From: DASVXQ01 sp046727955
Lineage (GTDB): Bacteria > Actinomycetota > CALGFH01
Assembly (NCBI GenBank): GCA_046727955.1
Contig: JBKPDO010000339.1
Coordinates: 1 to 35,467, forward strand
Length of the DNA stretch: 35,467 bases
Direction of reading: 5' to 3'
Below the pieces are notes generated by a model. The model was not told where the DNA came from. It worked only from the letters and a program-made list of their open reading frames with translations, and ran no database searches. The stretch's first letter is position 1. The number at the start of each line of letters is the position of its first letter. The position numbers and the translations under genes were made by a program. Positions 7,129 to 15,704 of the stretch are shown here, piece by piece.

Positions 7129-9748
7129 TCAGCCTGCCCCCAACGCGATGAAGGACCACCCAGCCGCCGTGAGGACCGGGTCTGCATCGAGCTCGGGGCG
7201 GGCGTCGCGAAGCGACTCCGGGAGGGTGGCGCCACGTCGCAGCCGCCTGTGCAGCGCCAGCATCAGGGGGACGACGGCAGCGTCGTTGACTGGGAGCACG
7301 CTCGCTATGATTCCCACCGTGCCCAGCGGCACCAGGCTGCTGGTCAAGCCGAGCAGCTCGTCGGCCCCTGCCGCCGCCGACAGTCCGGAGTCGCAGCTCG
7401 AGAGGACTAGTCGGTACGGGGCCTGTCGCAGCCGTTCGAGGTCGTGAACTGTCAGCGGCCCGTCGTCCAGACGGAGCGAGGAGAACAGGGGGCTCTCGGC
7501 GCGGAAGGTCCCGTGTGCAGCGACGTGGGCAAGCCAGGCGCCGTCCATGGCGTGGACCACACGCTGCGTGGTGGCCGTGCCCCAGCCGAGCAAGGTGATG
7601 TCGCCATACTCCTCGGCGAGCGCCGGCACCTCGGCGCCGCCGGTGCCCAGGTCGGGACCACGCACCAGGATGACATTGCGACGCGCGGGTGGGTCGGCCG
7701 TGCGGGCGCGTAGCCAGACCCGCGCGGACGGGGCGACGCTGAGCACGCGGTCGCGGAGCGAGGGCAGGAGCGCCCAGGGGACCGCGTGGAGCCTGCCCGG
7801 CGGGACGATTACGACCGGCCCGGCACCGAGGTGACGGCTAGCCTCCCCGAGGAACACCTTTTCGAGTCGCCGTCCTGTCACCTCGAGGAGGGCGATCGCC
7901 GTCTCCGCCCGCTCCGCCGAATGGCTGTAGGCGAGGCGGGTCAACCCGAAACGGGCGAAGTCCACCTCACGAGCCGCCTCCTCAGCACGACCCGCCGCGA
8001 AACGCCGCACCTTTCCTGCCCCACACACCAGGACGTGCAGCTCGCCGTCGATGTCAATGATCTGAACCAAACGTGCGGCGCCGAGCTCTGCGAACAGCGA
8101 CTCGACCTGGAACTCGAACCGGTGACGACCTGCGTGGCCGGCGCCGCGGGCACGCATTGCGCGGGCACGGATGGCACTTTCCAACTGCCGCTGCTCGCGT
8201 TGGAGGGCGGTCATCGGTGCGCCCTGGGCTCTGGCCTCCTCGAGCCGGCGGGTGATCTCTCGCATGGCCGTAAGGTCGGCTTGGAGCTCGTGGTCGTCCA
8301 GCGGCCGGACTGGCGGGATCGCGAGGGCGGTCGCACGCCACCGTTCGCTCCATACAAGCAGGCGCCGCGGCCTACCGGCCCGGAGGGCCTGCCGTTGCGC
8401 CAGAGCTGCCAGCTCCGCGCCATGCGCGGTGGCCTGAGCCCGGAGTTCCGAGGCGCCTAGAGTGAGTCGGTGCTCGTCGAGCAAGTCGAGTCCTCGTCGG
8501 CAGGCATGGAGCATCCTGCGCTGGTCTCCGGTCGCCTCAGCCCGCAACGCCTCGGCCAGCCAGCCACCGGCGCGGGCCAGGATGGGCCCGGTGCGTCGTG
8601 CCCGCGCTGCGAGGGCCAATTGACGGTCGGCGTCCTCGGATCGTGCCAGCGCCAACGCCGTCCGCCCGGCGAGCAGGTGCGCCTGGGGAGCCTGGGCAGC
8701 GCCCAGCTCATCCAGCCGCGCGGCCGTATGCACAGCCTGGCGCAGCAACTGGCCAGATACCGCGCCGGCTGCAAGGCAGGCCTGCACGACCACGAACCCG
8801 GCGTGCGTCCGCCACCACGGCCGCCGCTGGGCGCCGAACAGACGATAGGCCGCCTCGGCGCGCTCCAGGGCGGCCTGGATGTCCGCCGCGGCGAGCAGCA
8901 GCTCGGCCCGCTTGGTGGCCTGCCCGCGCAGCCGCTCCAGCCTCCGGATCGCCCGGTCGGCCTCCTGCAGCGCGTCGCGGCAGGCCAGCCGCGAGCAGCA
9001 CGGCGCAGCGGTCGATGCTGAGGTCGGGCATGGCCGCGCCCAGCAGATCGTAGCGGCCGGCCGCCTCATCGAGATAGGCGAGCGCGGCCGGCAGGTCGCC
9101 CGAGCGAAACGCGATCACTCCGCGGTTGTGTCTGGCGACGGCGGACTCGAGCTCCTGGCCCGCCGCGGCGAAGAGCCGCTCCGCGCGGTCGATGTCGACG
9201 TTCGCCCGTTCGACGGAGCCGAGCGCGAGGTGGACGAACGCGCGTGCGGTGAGCGCGCGTGCCTCCCAGACCGTGTCGTCCGCACGACGGAGAATCGTCA
9301 CCGCCGGCCGCAGGGCGTCCAGCGCGTCCTGGTGACGCCCGAGAGTGCGCAGCATCGAGCCGCGGCGCATCAGGACCCGCCCCGCCACCACGCCGTCGGC
9401 CTGCCGGACGGCGGCGTCAAAGGCGGCAAGCCCGGAGCGGGTGCGTCCGGCGAGGACCAGCGCCACGCCAAGCGTGGCGAGCACGTCCGCCTCGCGCTGC
9501 GACGAGCCAGCTTCCCGTGCTAGGCGCACGGCGGTGCGCAGCTCGCGGATGGCCATCCCCACGTCGCCAAAATCACGTAGGACGATGCCGACGGTCTGGT
9601 GCGCAACCGAGGCATCGTGCGGCTCGGGGTCAGCCGCCAGCACCGCGCGCGCTCGGGCCAGCGCCTCCTTCGGGCGCGACAGCGCCAGCGGCAGCAGTTC
9701 GAGCGTGGCGCTGGGCTCATGCGAAATTTGACGTCTTTGAACAGCCAC
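7129..9748 (-). CDS. TPR-CHAT caspase-like protease, one frameshift
   Basis: The N-terminal ~550 residues are Ala/Leu-rich helical pairs typical of tetratricopeptide repeats, for example AIRELRTAVRLAREAG and AGRTRSGLAAFDAAVRQADG. The C-terminal ~300 residues are a CHAT domain (caspase HetF-associated with TPRs). The catalytic His lies in HVAAHGTF (codon 7515-7513) and the Cys in LSSCDSG (codon 7395-7393); both are present. Near 8980 the frame shifts by one extra base; restoring it gives about 872 residues. No signal peptide is present. A GTG at 9748 is preceded by a TAACAT -10-like box exactly seven bases upstream, suggesting a leaderless start; an ATG at 9772 is an alternative without a usable ribosome site. 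The frameshift may be an assembly error. Likely substrates are unknown; TPR-CHAT proteins act as sensors and proteases in bacterial conflict systems. Confidence 0.85.
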
Positions 9749-9770
9749 GCAGTTGATGTTAGATCGTGGC
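9737..9770 (+). promoter_or_regulatory. Divergent promoter/operator of the CHAT and S8 genes
   Basis: An AT-richer island holds, for the plus strand, TTGAAC (9737) and TTAGAT (9759) 16 bases apart, and for the minus strand a TAACAT box (9761-9756). An inverted repeat GCCACG-N15-CGTGGC (9744-9749, 9765-9770) straddles both, with half-site centres 21 bases (two turns) apart. It looks like an operator controlling both proteases. Confidence 0.45.
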
Positions 9771-9810
9771 ATTCCGCCCGTCTGTAGGCAGTCGTTCGAG
9801 AGGGGGACCT

Positions 9811-11152
9811 ATGGCCACCGCACGGAGACCACCTCGACAACCGGCCACCAGGACCGACGCTCAGGTCGAGCTGATCAAGGAGGCGTTCAGGAGGACAGAC
9901 CCCCCGATCACGATCGTCGCCGCCCGCTTCGGGGAGGGGGACGACAGGGAGGGTGAGGTCGACTTCCTGTACGAGCAGGGAATCATCCTGGTCCGTACGG
10001 CGGACGCCGACCGGGTCGAGGAGGTCCTGCTGCGGCAGTATCCCGCCAGGCGGCGCCCCCAGCTCAGACTCCCTGGCGCCGTCAACGGGGTGATCCGGCT
10101 CTCGCTTGAGGGGACGGGCTTCGATGACGTGGTCGCAGCGCTGGAGGTGATCGATGCTGAGCTCGGGGTCGGCGTCGCCACCCCGAACCATGTGCTGTCG
10201 ATCACCCCAGTGACGAACTGCCCCGCTACCGAGCCCGAGGAGGTGGACCTCCCCGCCATCCCCGACCCAGGCGTCTGTCCGGCCGGCGGCAACGGCGCCA
10301 GAGTGCTCTTGCACGTGCTGGATACCGGGCTGGTCGACCGGGCGGCACTGGACCACACCTGGCTCGGCGGGGTCACCGGGGGACCTCGACCCGGTCGTCG
10401 GCGGCAATATCGAGTCCTATACGGGGCATGGAACCTTCTGCGCCGGGGTGGCGCGCTGCATGGCACCAGCAACGGAAGTGTTCGTGCGGGCCGCGTTCAA
10501 CCGGGCCGGCGCCACCCTGGAGCTGGACTTTGTCACGGAGCTGGAGACCGCGCTGTCCGCCAGCGCCGACGTGATCAGCCTGTCGGCCGGCACGTCGACG
10601 CGGAACGACGTCCCCTTGCTCGCTTTCGAGGCCTTCTGGAAGGCGCGGTTTCTCTACCACAAGGGCGTCGTGCTGGTCGCCGCCGCCGGCAACAACAGCG
10701 ACCGCCGCCCGTTCTGGCCGGCGGCCTTCCAGCAGGTCGTGTCCGTCGGAGCGCTTGCGGCCAGCTGGCGCAACCGCGCGTCCTTCAGCAACTTCGGCGG
10801 CTGGGTCGACACCTACGCGCCGGGCGAAGCGCTCGTCAACGCCTTCGCGACAGGCGATTTCACCTGCAACGAGCCACCGCACGCCGGCGAGGTACGCCAC
10901 TTCGAGGGCATGGCACGCTGGAGCGGCACCTCGTTTTCGACCCCCCTCGTCGCCGGCCTGATCGCCGCTCGCATGTCGCGCACGGGTGAGAACGGCCGGC
11001 TGGCAGCGCAAGCGCTGCTCGCCAGGGCGCGAGCCCAACGGCTGGCCACCGTGGGCCCGGTCCTGCTGCCCTGCCTGGACGACAGCGACGACGGTAGGCA
11101 TGGTCACGCGACGTGCTGTTGCGGCCACCATCATCCTTGCGAGGGCTGGTAA
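9811..11152 (+). CDS. Cytoplasmic S8 (subtilisin-like) serine protease, one frameshift
   Basis: The product has an N-terminal region of about 165 residues without signal peptide, then a subtilase domain. The catalytic Asp is in HVLDTGL (codon 10321), His in TGHGTFCAGV (codon 10427), oxyanion Asn in AAGNNS (codon 10691) and Ser in GTSFSTPLVAG (codon 10931). Between Asp and His the frame shifts at a run of five G (10378-10382); four G restore one frame of about 446 residues. All four key residues survive, so the shift may be a sequencing error. The last 25 residues are rich in Asp, Cys and His (CCCGHHHPC), which suggests metal binding. GAGGGGG precedes the ATG by six bases. It is divergent from the CHAT gene and shares its promoter region. 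Confidence 0.85.
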
Positions 11153-11283
11153 CGGCTTCGCGCCTCGGAGCGGAGGTATCAGCAGGCGCCGTGGTGCCTC
11201 TGTTTCTGGTGCACGTTCGGGTGTTCAGGCGTCATACCTGGCTCGACGACCAGGCTCCGGGCACAGAGACCGGCCCTGACCGG

Positions 11284-12292
11284 TCAGCGGGGGCCGCCGC
11301 GTAGGCGCGGGGAACGTCCGGAGCGAGCCGCCTCCGTCCCGGCGGTCGCGCGGCGGTAGCGGTCGGCCAGCGAGCGGAGCTGCTCGACCAGCTCTGGGGC
11401 TCGCTGACCTCGAAGTCGGCGTCGAGCATGCCCAGATAGACGGCGAGCATGTGGGGGTTGTCGGAGCCGGCGTCGACGATGCAGGTGCGCTCGTCGACCG
11501 CCTCCACCAGCACCGCGGGCGGGAGCCGCCCGGCGACCGCCGCGGCCGCCGCATGCACTTTCACCCGCGCCCGGTAGCGCCACGTCGCCGACCCAATGCC
11601 GCGTGACAGGTAGGTCGTGACGTCGCCGTCGGGCGGGTCGCGGGGGATGAACCGCGGGCCGGTCGGAGTGCGGGGCTCGATGCGGTCGGCGCGGAAGGTG
11701 CGCCAGTCCCGCCGGTCGGTGTCCCAGGCCACCAGGTACCAGCGGCCGCGGTCGTGCACCAGGCAATGCGGCTCGACGCTGCGGACGCTCGGCGACCCGT
11801 CATGGGTGCGGTAGTCGAACCGCAGTCGCTGGTGGTCGCGGCAGGCGTCGGCGATGGCGGTCAGCACCTCGGCGTCCACCGTCGGGCCCGTCCGCACCCC
11901 GATCTCCACGGTCGCCGCCTGCAGGGAAGCGACGCGGTGGCGCAGGCGCGACGGCAGGACCTGCTCGAGCTTTGCCAGCGCACGCACCGAGGTCTCCTGA
12001 ATCCCGGTCACGGTGCCATTGGCGGCGGTCCGCAGCCCGACCGCGACCGCGACGGCCTCGTCGTCGTCCAGCAGCAGCGGGGCAATGCCGCCCCCGCGCC
12101 GAGCCGGTAGCCGCCGCGCACGCCAGGTGTCGCGTGCACTGGATAGCCGAGGCCGCGGAGCCGCTCCACGTCGTTGCGGACGGTCCTGGTGGTCACGCCG
12201 AGCCGCTCGGCAAGCTCCGGGCCGGACCAGTCGACCCGTGCCTGCAAGAGCGACAGCAGGCGTAGCAGTCGCGCCGAGGTCTGCAAAGTCAT
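11284..12292 (-). CDS. HTH-WYL (YafY-type) transcription regulator, two frameshifts
   Basis: The N-terminal part has a DeoR-like helix-turn-helix (SARLLRLLSLLQ, LAERLGVTTRTVRNDVERLRGLGYPV, GVRGGYRLGAG). The middle and C-terminal parts match the WYL ligand-sensing domain (LRFDYRTHDG, RWYLVAWDTDRRDWRTFRADRI) and its C-terminal extension (ELVEQLRSLADRYRRATA). Three frames are needed: one C is missing in the run at 12079-12082 and one in the run at 11396-11399 (G runs on the plus strand). Restoring both gives 336 residues, the usual length. Two missing bases in short homopolymers make assembly error more likely than decay. It is divergent from the epoxide hydrolase gene, which it probably regulates. 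Confidence 0.85.
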
Positions 12293-12355
12293 GCCAGAGT
12301 TTTCCCGCTATTGCGGAACGAATCCTTCCTCAATCGCTGGCAGACTACCACCATC

Positions 12356-12369
12356 ACTCGTCCGCGAGT
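12356..12369. promoter_or_regulatory. Inverted repeat in the WYL/epoxide hydrolase intergenic region
   Basis: ACTCG-TCCG-CGAGT forms a 5-bp palindrome 25 bases before the epoxide hydrolase start. It is a possible operator for the divergent WYL regulator, but short enough to arise by chance. Confidence 0.25.
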
Positions 12370-12393
12370 ACCGAGACAGGAAAGGAGTCCGCG

Positions 12394-13587
12394 GTGGCCG
12401 ACGCGACAGACGTGACAGCCCGCGACACAACGGAGATCCAGCCGTTCCGGATCGAGATCCCCCAGGCCGACCTGGACGACCTCGCTGACCGGCTGGCCCG
12501 CACCCGCTGGCCCGACGAGTCGCCAGGGGCCGGCTGGAGCCGCGGCGTCCCGCTCGGCTACCTGGAGCAGCTCGCCGAGCACTGGCGCAGCGGCTACGAC
12601 TGGCGCGCCCATGAGGCCAGGCTGAACCAGTTCCCGCAGTTCACCACCACGATCGACGGGCAGACGATCCACTTCCTGCACGTCCGCTCGCCCGAGCCCG
12701 CCGCGCTGCCGCTGCTCGTCATCCACGGCTATCCCAGCTCGGTCGTGGAGTTCCTGGAGATCATCGGGCCGCTCGCCGACCCGCGCGGCCACGGCGGCGA
12801 CCCGGCCGACGCCTTTCACGTGGTGGCGCCCTCGCTTCCCGGCTTCGGGTTCTCCACCCCGGTCCAGCAACCAGGATGGGAGGTCGCGCGGACCAGCTTT
12901 GCGTTCGCCGAGCTGATGCGCCGCCTGGGGTATGCGCGCTACGGCGCGCACGGTGGCGATATCGGCGCGGGGGTGTCCGGCCTGCTGGGCGCCACCCAGC
13001 AGGACCACGTCGTCGGCACGCACACCACCAGCGACGCGCGCGCTGTCGCCTTGGCCGGCCAGTTCTTCCCCGTCCCCGCCGAGCTGGCCGAGGCCGACCG
13101 GCTGCGGCTTGAGGAGCAGCGCCGGCTGTGGGCCGACGCCAAGGGCTACCTCGAGCTCCAGTCTACCCGGCCACAGACCCTCGCCTACGGGCTCACCGAC
13201 TCGCCCGCGGGGCAGCTCGCCTGGATCGTCGAGAAGTTCAAGGAGTGGACCGGCACGGGGGCCGGGCTGCCCGAGGACGCGGTCGACCGCGACCAGCTGC
13301 TCACCAACGTCAGCGTGTACTGGTTCACCCGCAGTGGCGCGTCCGCGGCACGCTTCATCTACGAGGGCGCGCACTCCGGCCCTGACTGGAGCGCGGCGCC
13401 CACCAGCGCACCCCCACCGCAGGGTCTGGCGCTGTTCGGTGGCGACGACCTCCTCCGCCGGGTGATGGACCCCGAGCACAAGATCGAGCACTGGTCGGAG
13501 TTCGACCGCGGCGGCCATTTCCCCGCCATGGAGGTCCCCGATCTCCTGGTCGGCGACGTGCGAGCCTTCTTCCGCCCGCTCCGCTGA
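12394..13587 (+). CDS. Epoxide hydrolase, alpha/beta fold with N-terminal EHN domain
   Basis: The 397-aa enzyme has the epoxide hydrolase N-terminal domain (residues ~14-120, with DLADRLARTRWPD) followed by the alpha/beta hydrolase core. The oxyanion motif HGYPSS, nucleophile Asp189 in HGGDIGAG and catalytic His375 in GGHFPAME are present, with LPGFGFS at the expected place. It opens epoxides by forming an ester with the Asp and hydrolysing it; the natural substrate is unknown. Length and motifs are complete. The GTG start at 12394 is fixed by AAAGGAG seven bases upstream. The divergent WYL regulator and 101-bp shared upstream region suggest substrate-responsive control. Confidence 0.93.
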   Translation: MADATDVTARDTTEIQPFRIEIPQADLDDLADRLARTRWPDESPGAGWSRGVPLGYLEQLAEHWRSGYDWRAHEARLNQFPQFTTTIDGQTIHFLHVRSPEPAALPLLVIHGYPSSVVEFLEIIGPLADPRGHGGDPADAFHVVAPSLPGFGFSTPVQQPGWEVARTSFAFAELMRRLGYARYGAHGGDIGAGVSGLLGATQQDHVVGTHTTSDARAVALAGQFFPVPAELAEADRLRLEEQRRLWADAKGYLELQSTRPQTLAYGLTDSPAGQLAWIVEKFKEWTGTGAGLPEDAVDRDQLLTNVSVYWFTRSGASAARFIYEGAHSGPDWSAAPTSAPPPQGLALFGGDDLLRRVMDPEHKIEHWSEFDRGGHFPAMEVPDLLVGDVRAFFRPLR

Positions 13588-13637
13588 CGGCGGTGGCCCC
13601 GCCTACGAGCCCTTTGAGGTGTCGTCGCCGGCCACGT

Positions 13638-14716
13638 CTACCACGCCGGTGGGTGAGGGCGGGCGTCGGGCGCCGCTGAGCGGCTCTGGTCGAGCAGCGT
13701 CCCGCCGTTCCAGGAGAAGCCGACGCTGCGGTAGAAGCCGCCGATCATCGCCCGCGGGGTCAGCGCCAGCAGCTCCTCGGCCGGAGAGGGATACAGCGCC
13801 AGCTCGGCGTCGCCGCTCCAGACCGGGGAGGACTCCGCCTCGTAGCCGCGCATGGAGCCGAGCTTCTTCGGGTAGCCCTGGTGCCAGCCGCGGGCGAGGG
13901 CGAAGTCCTTGTCGACCCAGATGTAGACACAGCGTGACCACAGCTCGCCGCGCCAGCGGCAGCGGACCACGACGAACGCCTCCCTGTACTGGGCGCGGAC
14001 CGGGTCGAGCAGCTCCTCGAAGGTGTCGGAGCACGACTGCCAGTCGGCGAACACCACCGCGACCGCCCCGGGGTCGTCGGTGAACTGCGACGGCTTCAGG
14101 CAGAAGGTGGTGAAGCCCTGCTCCCGCTGCGGCCCGATCGAGGCGAGCGCCAGGCCGAGATCGGCGACGGCGTCGGGGCCGGGGAAGTCGTCGCGCACGC
14201 CGCCGACCAGCTCCAGGGTGCCCGGGTCGCGGCCGGCCGCCGTCAGCGCGGCCCACAGGCGCTCCAGCTCGCCCGCGGCCGGGCGGCCGAGCGGGTTGAA
14301 GCCGTCGCCGCGCGCGACGATCCGGTCGAGCAGCCGCTGGTGCAGCCTCTCGCGCCGAACCACAGCGCCGGCCCGCCGGGGCACCACGGCTTCGGCTCGA
14401 GCCAGACCTCGGCGAAGCGGTAATGGCGCCCGGCGAACGCCGCCGGGCTGTCGCGCCACAGCACCTCCCAGGCGGCCAGGTGCTCGTCGAGCAGCTCGCC
14501 GCGGGCACCGAACGGCACGCCGAGGGCGTCGTACTCGGCCCGGTGCCAGCTCACCGTCGGGTGCACCACCAGGCGGCCCTCGGCCATCAGGTCGAGAGTG
14601 GCCAGCTCCTTGGCAAGCAGCAACGGGTGGCGCAGCGGCGCGATGACCGCGCCGGCGATCAGCGCCACCCTCCCCTCGAGCCGCCCCGCCCCTGGCCCCG
14701 CCCCTGGCCCAGACAT
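13638..14716 (-). pseudogene. Chimeric frame: SDR N-terminus / LLM oxidoreductase / acetoacetate decarboxylase
   Basis: The frame starts at ATG 14716, overlapping the MarR stop (TGATG). Residues ~12-23 (RLEGRVALIAGA) read as the first strand of a short-chain dehydrogenase. They run directly into VIAPLRHPLLLAKELATLDL, an internal strand-helix of an LLM oxidoreductase, whose first ~60 residues are thus missing. The LLM part continues to GFTTFCLKPSQFTDD with one base missing near 14357. It then passes in frame into an acetoacetate-decarboxylase family segment (FADWQSCSD, YIWVDKDFALARGWHQGYPKKLGS) that keeps the PKKLGS Schiff-base lysine motif. About 60 residues between PKKLGS and the C-terminal VWSGDAELALYPSPAEEL appear deleted. 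With the base restored the frame has 359 codons. A working enzyme is unlikely; deletion fusion or misassembly are the candidates. Confidence 0.7.
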
Positions 14717-15282
14717 CAGCGCCCCGCTCTGGTCGCCCTGGACGGCTCCCGCTCCGGACGGTCCAGCGCGCGGACCACTGAGCGCAGCAGGCCGGCGAGG
14801 GCCTCCTGCTCGGCGGGCTCCAGGTGGGCGGTGACGGCGGCCTCCTCCTGGTTGAAGCGGGGGAACAGCCGCTCGATCGTGCGCCGCCCTGACGGGGTGA
14901 GCGACACCACCACCAGCCGCCCGTCGCCGGCGCCGCGGCGGCGGCGCACCAGCCGCCGGCCCTCCAGAGTGGTGACCACCCCGGTGGCGGTCGGCCGGCT
15001 GATGCCCACCGCGGCGGCCAGGTCGCGCGACTCGAGCTCGCCCCACACCCACAGCACCCACAGCACCACGAACGCGGTCCACGACAGCCGGTCCGCGGCC
15101 AGGACCTCGGCCTCCATCTTGCGCCGCACCGCCACCGATGCGCGGAAAAGGTTGGAGACGGCCGCCATCGCCCGGAAATCGAGCGGGAGGTGGCCGAGCC
15201 GCTCGAGCACCTTGCGCTCCGCCGGGAGCAGCTCGCCCCGATCCTCCGTCTCCATGAGCGCCAGTATGCCGCCGCCCGTCAC
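14716..15282 (-). CDS. MarR-family transcription regulator
   Basis: The 188-aa protein has the winged-helix layout of MarR: a dimerisation helix (ASVAVRRKMEAEVLAAD), LSWTAFVVLWVLW, the recognition part LESRDLAAAVGISRPTATGVVTTLEGRRLV, and the wing RRRRGAGDGRLVVVSLTPSGRR, with C-terminal helices that complete the dimer. It overlaps the preceding stump by ATGA and the following chimeric frame by TGATG, so it is embedded in the catabolic operon and probably represses it in response to an aromatic ligand, as HpaR does. A second ATG nine codons downstream (15255) is an alternative start. Confidence 0.88.
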   Translation of the reverse strand: MTGGGILALMETEDRGELLPAERKVLERLGHLPLDFRAMAAVSNLFRASVAVRRKMEAEVLAADRLSWTAFVVLWVLWVWGELESRDLAAAVGISRPTATGVVTTLEGRRLVRRRRGAGDGRLVVVSLTPSGRRTIERLFPRFNQEEAAVTAHLEPAEQEALAGLLRSVVRALDRPEREPSRATRAGR

Positions 15283-15704
15283 TCGGCGGTCGCCGTCGTC
15301 GGCGCCGAGGTCGGCGCCGACGACAGGTCCGAGAGCTCGTAGCCGGGGTCCGTCTCCCCTGCCTGCTGCATAGGTTGGACCTCCACCGTGGTCCCCTTCT
15401 CGCGGGGGCCGCGTCCGTCACGCGGCCCATCCGCCCTCGGGTGGGAGGTGAAGACCCCCCGGCGCCGCTCGTGGGCGGTGACGACGTGCTCGAAGGTGAC
15501 CTCCCAGTGGGTGTCGAGCACCACGATCGTGTCCGGGGCGAGCCGGTCGAGGACCTCTGCCCGCAGCCGCCGGAGTCCCACGACGAGCGAGCTCTCCCTG
15601 CCACCGTTGAGCTGGAGCCGCTCCTGGACCGGCAGCATGATGGTGGGCACGTGGGAGACGAGCCCGGCGCCGACGATCTCACCCATCGCCTCCCCTTCCC
15701 TCAT
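15279..15704 (-). pseudogene. hpaD: N-terminal part of homoprotocatechuate 2,3-dioxygenase (LigB-type), truncated
   Basis: Residues ~8-90 match the start of class III extradiol dioxygenases acting on 3,4-dihydroxyphenylacetate: VGAGLVSHVPTIMLP with the metal-ligand His, LRAEVLDRLAPDTIVVLDTHW with the second conserved His region, and FEHVVTAHERRRGVFTS. The match then ends and 55 unrelated residues lead to a stop that overlaps the MarR start (ATGA). Full-length enzymes are near 280 residues or more, so about two thirds is missing and ring cleavage is not possible. The ATG at 15704 overlaps the hpaE stop (ATGA); a better ribosome site (GGGGAGG) serves an ATG at 15686. No second frame carries the missing part, so this is deletion, not a simple frameshift. 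Confidence 0.7.

Noticed and set aside
11153..11283. Terminator between the S8 and WYL genes
   Set aside because: Only short imperfect stems such as CCTGG/CCAGG are seen; not strong enough to call.
14717..15682. Upstream part of the frame leading into the LLM chimera
   Set aside because: It is an out-of-frame reading of the MarR and hpaD genes, low-complexity Arg/Gly/Pro.
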